The notes under the pieces were generated by a model that did not search any database, was not told the DNA's origin, and saw nothing but the letters and a program-made list of their open reading frames with translations. A stretch of 64,000 nucleotides of DNA from Streptomyces composti (GTDB lineage: Bacteria > Actinomycetota > Actinomycetes > Streptomycetales > Streptomycetaceae). Location: assembly GCF_012034205.1 (NCBI RefSeq), contig NZ_JAATEM010000004.1, positions 176,131-240,130 on the forward strand, given 5' to 3'. Both the position numbers and the translations under genes were made by a program. Positions 57,484-64,000 of the stretch are shown piece by piece (the first letter of the stretch is position 1; the number at the start of each line of letters is the position of its first letter).

Positions 57484-58140
57484 TCAGCCCTTCTGTGCCT
57501 TCTTCTCCTCGGCGTCGTCGATGACCGCCTGCGCCACCTGCTGCATGGACATCCGCCGGTCCATGGACGTCTTCTGGATCCAGCGGAACGCGGCCGGCTC
57601 GGTCAGCCCGTACTGCGTCTGCAGCACCGACTTGGCGCGGTCCACCAGCTTGCGGGTCTCCAGCCGCTGGTTCAGGTCCGCGACCTCGCGCTCCAGCTCC
57701 TTCAGCTCCGTGAACCGCGAGACGGCCATCTCGATCGCGGGCACCACGTCGCTCTTGCTGAACGGCTTGACCAGGTACGCCATCGCACCGGCGTCGCGGG
57801 CCCGCTCCACGAGGTCGCGCTGGGAGAACGCGGTCAGCATCAGCACCGGGGCGATCCGCTCCTCGGCGATCTTCTCGGCCGCGGAGATGCCGTCCAGCTT
57901 GGGCATCTTCACATCGAGGATCACCAGGTCGGGCCGGTGCTCACGGGCCAGTTCGATGGCCTGCTCGCCGTCGCCCGCCTCACCGACGACGGTGTAGCCC
58001 TCCTCCTCCAGCATCTCTTTGAGGTCGAGCCGGATCAGCGCCTCGTCCTCGGCGATGACGACGCGGGTCGTCATGGGAGGCACGTGCGACTTGTCGTCTT
58101 CGGGCACGTCCACGGGCTGGGGCGACTCGGGGGCACTCAC
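57484..58140 (-). CDS. pdtaR: PdtaR-type response regulator with ANTAR RNA-binding domain
   Basis: 218 aa. A short variable N-terminus (1-22) precedes the receiver domain (about 25-140): VVIAEDEALIRLDLKEMLEE with the acidic pocket, PDLVILDVKMPKLDG with the phospho-acceptor Asp, LTAFSQRDLV (Thr) and AYLVKPFSKSD (Lys). A coiled-coil ELKELEREVADLNQRLETRK leads into ANTAR (about 165-212): LVDRAKSVLQTQYGLTEPAA then FRWIQKTSMDRRMSMQQVAQ. ANTAR domains bind paired hairpins to prevent transcription termination. The cognate PdtaS-type kinase is not adjacent. GTG 58140 follows AAGGAG. Confidence 0.93.
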   Translation of the reverse strand: MSAPESPQPVDVPEDDKSHVPPMTTRVVIAEDEALIRLDLKEMLEEEGYTVVGEAGDGEQAIELAREHRPDLVILDVKMPKLDGISAAEKIAEERIAPVLMLTAFSQRDLVERARDAGAMAYLVKPFSKSDVVPAIEMAVSRFTELKELEREVADLNQRLETRKLVDRAKSVLQTQYGLTEPAAFRWIQKTSMDRRMSMQQVAQAVIDDAEEKKAQKG

Positions 58141-58173
58141 GTGAGCTCCTTGGTGCGGGGCAGGCAGATACTG

Positions 58174-58202
58174 CTGACAAGAGCGTACCCAGCTGCGATA
58201 AG
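58174..58202 (+). promoter_or_regulatory. Candidate promoter of the tRNA gene
   Basis: CTGACA (58174-58179), 17-nt spacer, GATAAG (58197-58202). Predicted start near 58209, about 37 nt before the tRNA 5' end. Confidence 0.45.
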
Positions 58203-58245
58203 GTAGGGGCACGGCGGGTGACCGTCGGCCTTCATTTCCAAGGGA

Positions 58246-58318
58246 GCCCCGGTAGCCCAGCGGTAGAGGCAATGGTCTCAAACACCATACAGCGTCGGTT
58301 CGAATCCGACCCGGGGTA
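58246..58318 (+). tRNA. tRNA with anticodon CAA (nominally Leu), class-I structure
   Basis: Acceptor GCCCCGG pairs with CCGGGGT (terminal G1-U72), discriminator A73, no encoded CCA. D-arm GCC/GGC with AGCGGTAG loop. Anticodon stem ATGGT/ACCAT with loop CTCAAAC, so anticodon CAA (58279-58281) reading UUG. Variable loop of only five bases (ACAGC). T-arm GTCGG/CCGAC with TTCGAAT. Bases T8, A14, G15, G18G19, T33 and C48 are canonical. Bacterial leucine tRNAs have a long variable arm, so the anticodon and the body disagree. It lies between the ANTAR gene (divergent) and pyk. Confidence 0.88.
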
Positions 58319-58345
58319 CTTTTCCTCCGGTTCCAAGGTCGCCGC

Positions 58346-59776
58346 TCAGGGGTTGTCGTCGCCGATCCGGTGAACGCGGACCATGTTGGTGGAACCCGTC
58401 ACGCCCGGCGGTGAGCCCGCCGTGATGATCACCACGTCCCCGCGGTCGCAGCGCCCGTACCGGGTGAGCAGCTCGTCCACCTGGTCGACCATGGCGTCCG
58501 TCGAGTCCACGTGCGGGCCGAGGAACGTCTCCACTCCCCACGACAGGCTCAGCTGCGAGCGGGTGGCCGGCTCCGGGGTGAAGGCCAGCAGCGGGATGGG
58601 CGAGCGGTAGCGGGACAACCGGCGGGCCGTGTCGCCGGACTGGGTGAAGGCGACCAGGAACCGCGCCCCCAGGAAGTCGCCGATCTCCGCCGCCGCGCGG
58701 GCCACCGCCCCGCCCTGGGTGCGGGGCTTGTTGCGCTCGGTCAGCGGCGGCAGGCCCCCCGCGAGGATGTCCTCCTCGGCTGCGGCCACGATCTTCGCCA
58801 TGGTGCGGACCGTCTCCGCCGGGTGCTTGCCGACGCTGGTCTCGCCGGAGAGCATCACCGCGTCCGTGCCGTCGATGACCGCGTTGGCCACGTCGGAGGC
58901 CTCGGCGCGGGTGGGGCGGGCGCTGTCGATCATCGAGTCCAGCATCTGGGTGGCGACGATCACCGGCTTGGCGTTGCGCCTGGCCAGCTTGATCGCGCGC
59001 TTCTGCACGATGGGCACCTGCTCCAGCGGCATCTCCACGCCGAGGTCCCCGCGGGCGACCATCAGGCCGTCGAAGGCGGCCACGATCTCCTCGATGTTCT
59101 CCACCGCCTGCGGCTTCTCGAGCTTGGCGACGACGGGCAGGCGCCGGCCCTCCTCGTCCATGATCCGGTGGACGTCCTTCACGTCCCGGCCGGAGCGGAC
59201 GAAGGACAGGGCGACCAGGTCGAAGCCGGTGGCCAGCGCCCAGCGCAGATCCTCCTCGTCCTTCTTGGACAGCGCGGGGACGGACAGCGCGACGCCGGGC
59301 AGGTTGAGCCCCTTGTGGTCGGAGATCACGCCGCCCTCGAGCACGGTGGTGCGCACCCGGGGGCCGTCGATCTCGGTGACCTGGAGCGCGACCTTGCCGT
59401 CGTCGACCAGGATGCGCTCACCGGGAGTGACGTCATCGGCGAGCCCCGCATAGGTGGTGCCGCAGAGGTGGCGGTCGCCCTCCACGCCGTCCTCGACGGT
59501 GATGGTGAAGGTGTCGCCGCGTTCAAGCAGTACCGGCCCTTCGGCGAACCGGCCGAGGCGGATCTTCGGGCCCTGAAGGTCGGCGAGGACGCCGACGCTG
59601 CGGCCGGTCTCGTCGGACGCCTTGCGGACGTGGCGGTACCGCGTCTCGTGCTCGGCGTGCGTGCCGTGGCTGAGGTTGAAGCGGGCGACGTCCATCCCCG
59701 CCTCGACCAGCGCTCTGATCCGGTCGTAGGAGTCGGTGGCGGGCCCCAGTGTGCAGACGATTTTCGCTCGGCGCAT
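58346..59776 (-). CDS. pyk: Pyruvate kinase
   Basis: 476 aa, full length. Transfers phosphate from phosphoenolpyruvate to ADP in the last step of glycolysis. VCTLGPATDSYDRIRALVEA and MDVARFNLSHGTHAEH form the N-terminal active site; the B domain lies at about 70-165; VVAKLEKPQAVENIEEIVAA holds the catalytic Lys; MVARGDLGVEMPLEQV and ATQMLDSMIDSARPTRAEAS hold metal and substrate residues; GTDAVMLSGETSVGKHP follows. The C-terminal allosteric domain ends VIITAGSPPGVTGSTNMVRV. ATG 59776. Streptomyces usually carry two pyk genes; only one is here. Confidence 0.97.
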   Translation of the reverse strand: MRRAKIVCTLGPATDSYDRIRALVEAGMDVARFNLSHGTHAEHETRYRHVRKASDETGRSVGVLADLQGPKIRLGRFAEGPVLLERGDTFTITVEDGVEGDRHLCGTTYAGLADDVTPGERILVDDGKVALQVTEIDGPRVRTTVLEGGVISDHKGLNLPGVALSVPALSKKDEEDLRWALATGFDLVALSFVRSGRDVKDVHRIMDEEGRRLPVVAKLEKPQAVENIEEIVAAFDGLMVARGDLGVEMPLEQVPIVQKRAIKLARRNAKPVIVATQMLDSMIDSARPTRAEASDVANAVIDGTDAVMLSGETSVGKHPAETVRTMAKIVAAAEEDILAGGLPPLTERNKPRTQGGAVARAAAEIGDFLGARFLVAFTQSGDTARRLSRYRSPIPLLAFTPEPATRSQLSLSWGVETFLGPHVDSTDAMVDQVDELLTRYGRCDRGDVVIITAGSPPGVTGSTNMVRVHRIGDDNP

Positions 59777-59943
59777 GGGCCGAGCCTATGGCTTACCGAT
59801 GGGTAGTCCGGGTGTTGCGCGTGACCGGCCAACGGACGGGCGATGAAGGCTTGTTGACAGGTAGTGAATTCGAAAGACGGTTCTAGGGGGCGTCCGCGCC
59901 GGGCGCCAGGTCGCCCGGTCGCCCGGAGGCAGCCGCCAGGGGC

Positions 59944-60624
59944 TCACAGCTCCGGCGGGCGCATGGTGAAGCGGGCGGTGACCTCGGCGTGCAGGTGCTG
60001 GCGCTGGGGTTCGAGGTCGAGCGGCGGGGGTGCGGCCTCCCCGGCGAACGCGGCCGGCTCCATGCCGCGGGCGGCGAAGGCGGGCGGGCGGGGCAGTTCC
60101 GCGCCGGTGTCGGACAGTTCGATGAGCGCGGCCAGGGAGGTGCCGAGCGCCTCGGCGTAGGCGCGGGCGCGCCGCACGGCGTCGTGCACCGCCCTCCTGC
60201 GGGCCTCGGTGTGCGCCGGGGAGCCGGGGCGCAGCGCCCACCACGGGCCGTCGACGCGGGTGAGCTCCAGGTCGAAGAGGCGGGTGACGAGTTCTCCGAG
60301 GGCGGCGAAGTCGCCGAGGTCGGCGGTGAGACGGACGGTGCCGTGGTAAGTGCGGACGCGTTCGCCGCGGCCGTGCCGGGTGAGTTCGGGGGCGACCGTG
60401 AGCGAGCCGGTCTCCAGATGTTCCACGGCCTCCCCGTAGCTCTTGACCAGCTCGAGGACCTCGGCGTTGCGGCGGGTGAGGTCGTCCAGGACGCCGCGGC
60501 GGTCGCGGCCCCGGGCGGTGAGGGTGATGCCGATGCCGGCGGTCTCGGGGGCCACGTCGAGGTCGGCCTCGCCGCGCACGGTGAGGTGGGGGGTCTCGGG
60601 GGTGCCGTAGGGGGTGGCCGTCAT
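59944..60624 (-). CDS. SIMPL-domain (DUF541) protein
   Basis: 226 aa. The SIMPL domain runs nearly the full length: HLTVRGEADLDVAPETAGIG, the helix VLDDLTRRNAEVLELVKSYG, TGSLTVAPELTRHGRGERVR and AHTEARRRAVHDAVRRARAY, AEALGTSLAALIELSDTG. Unlike the periplasmic E. coli member YggE it has no signal peptide. Relatives form ring oligomers and are linked to oxidative-stress tolerance or signalling; role unknown here. ATG 60624. Divergent from the 5'-nucleotidase, 139 bp apart. Confidence 0.92.
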   Translation of the reverse strand: MTATPYGTPETPHLTVRGEADLDVAPETAGIGITLTARGRDRRGVLDDLTRRNAEVLELVKSYGEAVEHLETGSLTVAPELTRHGRGERVRTYHGTVRLTADLGDFAALGELVTRLFDLELTRVDGPWWALRPGSPAHTEARRRAVHDAVRRARAYAEALGTSLAALIELSDTGAELPRPPAFAARGMEPAAFAGEAAPPPLDLEPQRQHLHAEVTARFTMRPPEL

Positions 60625-60763
60625 GGGGCCAGTGTGCCGGTCACCGGATCGCAATGTGTGGGGACTGTTGCGGATGGGCGTGTTCAGGTCAGAATCTGCG
60701 GACGCGTCTACGCGCGTTGCGACGTGGACCGTCCGAGTGACCGCTGCACGAGGGGAAGCTGAC

Positions 60764-62569
60764 ATGCCGTTGAACCGCCGGAAATTCCTGGAGACGTCCG
60801 CCGTGACGGGAGCGGGGGTGGCGCTGGCGGCGGCCGTGCAGGCCTCCCCGGCGGCGGCCGCAGAGGCGGGGCACGGCAGGAAGCGGCCCAAGCGGTACGC
60901 GCTGACCGTGATGGGCACCACCGACCTGCACGGGCACGTCTTCAACTGGGACTACTACAAGGACGGGGAGTACACCGACGAGGACGGCAACGCCCAGGGC
61001 CTGGCCCGGATCTCCACGCTGGTCGACCAGGTCCGTGAGGAGAAGGGCCGCGGCAACACGCTGCTGCTGGACGCGGGCGACACCATCCAGGGCACCCCGC
61101 TGACCTACTACTACGCCAAGGTCGACCCGATCACCGCCGAGGGCGGCCCGGTGCATCCGATGGCGCAGGCGATGAACGCCATCGGGTACGACGCGGTGGC
61201 GCTCGGCAACCACGAGTTCAACTACGGCATCGACACCCTGCGCAAGTTCGAGGAGCAGTGCGACTTCCCGCTCCTCGGGGCGAACGCGCTGGACGCGAAG
61301 ACGCTGCGGCCCGCGTTCCCGCCGTACTTCATCAAGACCTTCCGGGTGAAGGGCGCGCCGCCGGTGAAGGTGGCGGTGCTGGGCCTGACGAACCCGGGCA
61401 TCGCCATCTGGGACAAGGCCTATGTGCAGGGCAGACTGACCTTCCCCGGCCTGGAGGAGCAGGCGGCCACGTGGGTGCCGAAGCTGCGGTCGATGGGCGC
61501 GGACGTGGTGGTGGTGTCGGCGCACTCCGGGACGTCGGGCACCTCCTCCTACGGGGACCAGCTGCCGCACGTGGAGAACGCGGCGGCGAACGTGGCCCGG
61601 CAGGTGCCCGGCATCGACGCGATCCTGGTCGGGCACGCGCACACCGAGATCCCCGAGATGCGGGTGGTGAACGAGAAGACCGGCAAGGAGGTCGTGCTCT
61701 CGGAGCCGCTGTGCTTCGCCGAGCGGCTCACCCTCTTCGACTTCGAGCTGGTCTTCGAGCGGGGCCGCTGGCAGGTGGAGTCGGTGAAGGCCTCACTGCG
61801 GGACTCCCGCACGGTCGAGGACGACCCGCGGATCACCAGACTGCTCACCGACGAGCACCGCAAGGTCGTCGAGTACGTCAACCAGGTGGTCGGCACCGCG
61901 ACCGAGACGCTGACCACGGTCGAGGCCCGCTACAAGGACGCGCCGATCGTCGACCTGATCACCAAGGTGCAGGAGGACGTGGTCCGGGCCGCGCTGGCCG
62001 GCACCGAGCACGCCTCGCTGCCGGTGCTCTCGCAGGCGTCGCCGTTCTCGCGCACCTCCGAGATCCCCGCAGGCGAGGTGACGATCCGGGACCTGTCGAG
62101 CCTGTACGTCTACGACAACACCCTGGTCGCCAAGCTGATGACCGGCGCGCAGGTACGGGCGTACCTGGAGTACTCCGCCGAGTACTTCGTGCAGACGGCG
62201 CCCGGCACCCCGGTGGACGTGGACAAGCTGACCAACGCGAACGGCCGCCCGGACTACAACTACGACTACGTCTCCGGGCTGACCTACGACATCGACATCG
62301 CCCAGCCGGCCGGCTCGCGGATCAAGAACCTCTCCTACGACGGTGCCCCGCTGGACGACGAGCAGCAGTTCGTGTTCGCGGTGAACAACTACCGGGCCAA
62401 CGGCGGCGGCGACTTCCCGCACGTGGCCTCGGCTCCCGAGGTGTGGTCGGAGTCGACCGAGATCCGCACCCGGATCGCGGAGTGGGTGACGGACAAGGGC
62501 GTCCTCGACCCGAAGGACTTCGCCTCGGCGGACTGGCGGCTGACCCGGGACGGCACGCCGGTCTTCTGA
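60764..62569 (+). CDS. Tat-exported bifunctional metallophosphatase/5'-nucleotidase
   Basis: 601 aa. The N-terminus NRRKFLETSAVTGAGVALAA is a twin-arginine signal, with cleavage after SPAAAA. The metallophosphatase domain (about 45-330) carries metal ligands in MGTTDLHGHVFNWDYY, DAGDTIQGTPL, VALGNHEFNYG, VVSAHSGTSG and VGHAHTEIP. The C-terminal substrate domain (about 370-590) has the aromatic stacking region and the NNYRANGGGDFP motif. Releases phosphate and nucleosides from extracellular nucleotides, possibly also 2',3'-cyclic ones. ATG 60764 follows GGGGAAG. Convergent with the N-hydroxylase gene, 22 bp between stops. Confidence 0.95.
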   Translation: MPLNRRKFLETSAVTGAGVALAAAVQASPAAAAEAGHGRKRPKRYALTVMGTTDLHGHVFNWDYYKDGEYTDEDGNAQGLARISTLVDQVREEKGRGNTLLLDAGDTIQGTPLTYYYAKVDPITAEGGPVHPMAQAMNAIGYDAVALGNHEFNYGIDTLRKFEEQCDFPLLGANALDAKTLRPAFPPYFIKTFRVKGAPPVKVAVLGLTNPGIAIWDKAYVQGRLTFPGLEEQAATWVPKLRSMGADVVVVSAHSGTSGTSSYGDQLPHVENAAANVARQVPGIDAILVGHAHTEIPEMRVVNEKTGKEVVLSEPLCFAERLTLFDFELVFERGRWQVESVKASLRDSRTVEDDPRITRLLTDEHRKVVEYVNQVVGTATETLTTVEARYKDAPIVDLITKVQEDVVRAALAGTEHASLPVLSQASPFSRTSEIPAGEVTIRDLSSLYVYDNTLVAKLMTGAQVRAYLEYSAEYFVQTAPGTPVDVDKLTNANGRPDYNYDYVSGLTYDIDIAQPAGSRIKNLSYDGAPLDDEQQFVFAVNNYRANGGGDFPHVASAPEVWSESTEIRTRIAEWVTDKGVLDPKDFASADWRLTRDGTPVF

Positions 62570-62591
62570 CGTCCGCGCCGGGTCGCCGTCC

Positions 62592-63986
62592 TCAGGTCCC
62601 GTCCGCCAGCGGGGTGAGCCGCACGGCCTCGCCCCGGGCGGGCGGGACCTGCCGCTTCTCCGGCGCCAGCCCGAAGGTGGTGAAGGCGGTGCGGGCCGGC
62701 AGCGGGTAGGCCTCCCTGCCGGTCAGGGAGTTGAGGATGACGGCGCTGCGCCAGGCGGCGAGGGAGAGGTCGGGGGCGCCGACACCGTGGGTGTGCATCT
62801 CGGCGTTCTGGACGTGGACGGAGCCGGTGACGGGCGGGTCCAGCACCAGGCGGAAGCTTTCGTCGACGCACGGGCGGCCGCTGCCGTCGCGGCGCAGATA
62901 CGGGTCGAGGCCGGCCAGCAGGCGGTCCAGGGAGCGCGGCCGGTGTCCGGTGGCGAGCACCACGGCGTCGGTGGTCAGGCGTGAGCGGGTGCCCTGCTGG
63001 ACGTGCTCCAGGTGGAGTTCGATCTGCGCGGTACCGAGGCGTCCCGCGGTGCGCACCAGGACGCCGGGGGTGAGGACGGTGTCGGGCCAGCCGCCGCCGA
63101 GGGTGCGCCGGTAGAGCTCGTCGTGGATGGCGGCGATGGTGCCCGCGTCGATCGCCTTGTGCAGCTGCCACTGGGCGGGCACCAGCCGCTCTCTGACCTC
63201 CTCGGGCAGCGCGTGGAAGTAGCGGGTGTGGTCCGGGGTGAAGTGCTCCAGGCCCAGCTTGGAGTACTCCATGGGCGCGAACGCCCCGGTGCGGCCGATC
63301 CAGTGCAGCCGTTCCCGGCCGACGGGGCGGCTGCGCAGCAGGTCCTGGAAGACCTCGGCGCCGGACTGCCCGGTGCCGACGACGGTGACATGGCCCGCGG
63401 CGAGCAGGGCGTCGCGGTGGGCGAGGTAGTCGTCGGAGTGGATCACCAGCACGCCGGGGGCGTCCACCAGGGGCCTGAGCGGATCGGGCACATGGGGTTC
63501 GGTGCCGACCCCGAGGACGACGTTGCGGGTGTGGGTGCGGCCCAGGGCCTCGGCCTCGCCGTCGGCGTCGAGCTGGGTGAAGTCCACCTCGAACAGCCGG
63601 CGTTCGGCGTTCCACCGCACCGCGTCGACCTGGTGGCCGAAGCGCAGCGCGGGCAGCCGCCCGGCGACCCAGCGGCAGTAGGCGTCGTACTCGGTGCGGC
63701 GGATGTGGAACGTCTCGGCGAAGTAGAACGGGTAGAGGCGTTCGCGGTCCCTGAGGTGGTTGAGGAAGCTGAAGGGGCTGGTGGGGTCGGCGAGGGTGAC
63801 CAGGTCGGCGAGGAACGGCACCTGGATCGTGGCGTCGTCGAGCAGCAGGCCGGGGTGCCAGGCGAACTCGGGGCGCTGGTCGTAGAAGACGGCGTCGAAC
63901 CCGGTCAGCGGGTGGGCGAGGGCGGCGAGGGAGAGGTTGAAGGGGCCGATACCGATGCCGACGAGGTCGCGGGGTGGCGTGGTCAA
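62592..63986 (-). CDS. Lysine/ornithine N-monooxygenase (SidA/IucD/DesB family)
   Basis: 464 aa FAD- and NADPH-dependent N-hydroxylase that makes N-hydroxy-lysine, -ornithine or -diamines for hydroxamate siderophores. FAD fold VGIGIGPFNLSLAALA, then FYDQRPEFAWHPGLLLDDAT and QVPFLADLVTLADPTSPFSF (family fingerprints), NADPH fold VVGTGQSGAEVFQDLL, LATGHRPR and C-terminal VHVQNAEMHTHGVGAPDLSL. The TTG start at 63986 follows AGGAACC and sits in TTGA, so it may overlap the stop of an upstream gene beyond the window. Closest in feel to DesB-type enzymes; substrate not resolved. Confidence 0.93.
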   Translation of the reverse strand: MTTPPRDLVGIGIGPFNLSLAALAHPLTGFDAVFYDQRPEFAWHPGLLLDDATIQVPFLADLVTLADPTSPFSFLNHLRDRERLYPFYFAETFHIRRTEYDAYCRWVAGRLPALRFGHQVDAVRWNAERRLFEVDFTQLDADGEAEALGRTHTRNVVLGVGTEPHVPDPLRPLVDAPGVLVIHSDDYLAHRDALLAAGHVTVVGTGQSGAEVFQDLLRSRPVGRERLHWIGRTGAFAPMEYSKLGLEHFTPDHTRYFHALPEEVRERLVPAQWQLHKAIDAGTIAAIHDELYRRTLGGGWPDTVLTPGVLVRTAGRLGTAQIELHLEHVQQGTRSRLTTDAVVLATGHRPRSLDRLLAGLDPYLRRDGSGRPCVDESFRLVLDPPVTGSVHVQNAEMHTHGVGAPDLSLAAWRSAVILNSLTGREAYPLPARTAFTTFGLAPEKRQVPPARGEAVRLTPLADGT

Positions 63987-64000
63987 CGGGGGTTCCTAAT

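Overview
The window is high-GC actinobacterial DNA and almost certainly comes from a Streptomyces chromosome. Third codon positions are nearly all G or C, starts are often GTG or TTG, and genes typically carry GGAGG-type ribosome binding sites with frequent 4-bp ATGA/GTGA overlaps. Streptomyces-type families are present (XRE/DUF5753 with DUF397, DUF574 methyltransferase, DUF6343, DUF2293). From memory, the order aroQ - terC/terD - uvrB - glpQ - ogt - gltD - rpsA - hrpB - polA - livKHMGF - ANTAR regulator - pyk resembles the core region of Streptomyces coelicolor around SCO1961-SCO2018. No alignment was run. I see no rRNA, insertion sequence, prophage or CRISPR array.

Layout. 0-8.3 kb: aroQ (cut by the left edge), a ChaA-type cation/proton antiporter, terC behind a putative yybP-ykoY (Mn2+) leader, a TerD fusion gene broken by a 25-bp tandem duplication, terD and uvrB. 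8.4-13.6 kb: MHYT membrane sensor, secreted glpQ with PHO-box-like repeats, ogt, a VOC protein and the pseudouridine pair psuG-psuK. 14-21 kb: methyltransferase, corA, a CBS-pair protein, a uridine-kinase-like protein without a P-loop lysine, DUF2293, DUF1772 and an orphan gltD. 21-25.7 kb: DUF574 methyltransferase, then a WhiJ-like regulatory cluster (DUF397 + XRE diverging from an RsbW-like ATPase + hypothetical) around two adjacent palindromes, then small proteins and DUF899. 25.7-30.8 kb: a deaminase, a nucleotidyltransferase truncated by a DUF262 relic, family-5 uracil-DNA glycosylase and a frameshifted MFS exporter with its ArsR-like regulator. 30.8-40 kb: S4 protein, DoxX, DUF6343, TPR, coaE, PAC2, rpsA with a structured leader, methyltransferase and hrpB. 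40-51 kb: lytic transglycosylase, DUF4184, polA, a molybdopterin oxidoreductase, a thioesterase, a lipoprotein and a companion membrane protein. 51-64 kb: the complete branched-chain amino-acid ABC operon livKHMGF, a PdtaR-type ANTAR regulator, an unusual class-I tRNA with anticodon CAA, pyk, a SIMPL protein, a Tat-exported 5'-nucleotidase and a lysine/ornithine N-hydroxylase at the right edge.

Most of the window is housekeeping: DNA repair and replication (uvrB, ogt, UDG, polA), translation (rpsA, tRNA), central metabolism (pyk, coaE, gltD, aroQ), transport (liv, corA, terC) and phosphate or nucleoside salvage (glpQ, psuGK, 5'-nucleotidase). The most unusual observations are the class-I tRNA carrying a leucine CAA anticodon, the rpsA leader stem that holds its own Shine-Dalgarno, the double-palindrome, apparently leaderless WhiJ-like switch, and several frame-breaking events (TerD fusion, MFS, small membrane protein, DUF262 relic). 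These breaks could be real decay or sequencing/assembly error in GC-rich repeats.
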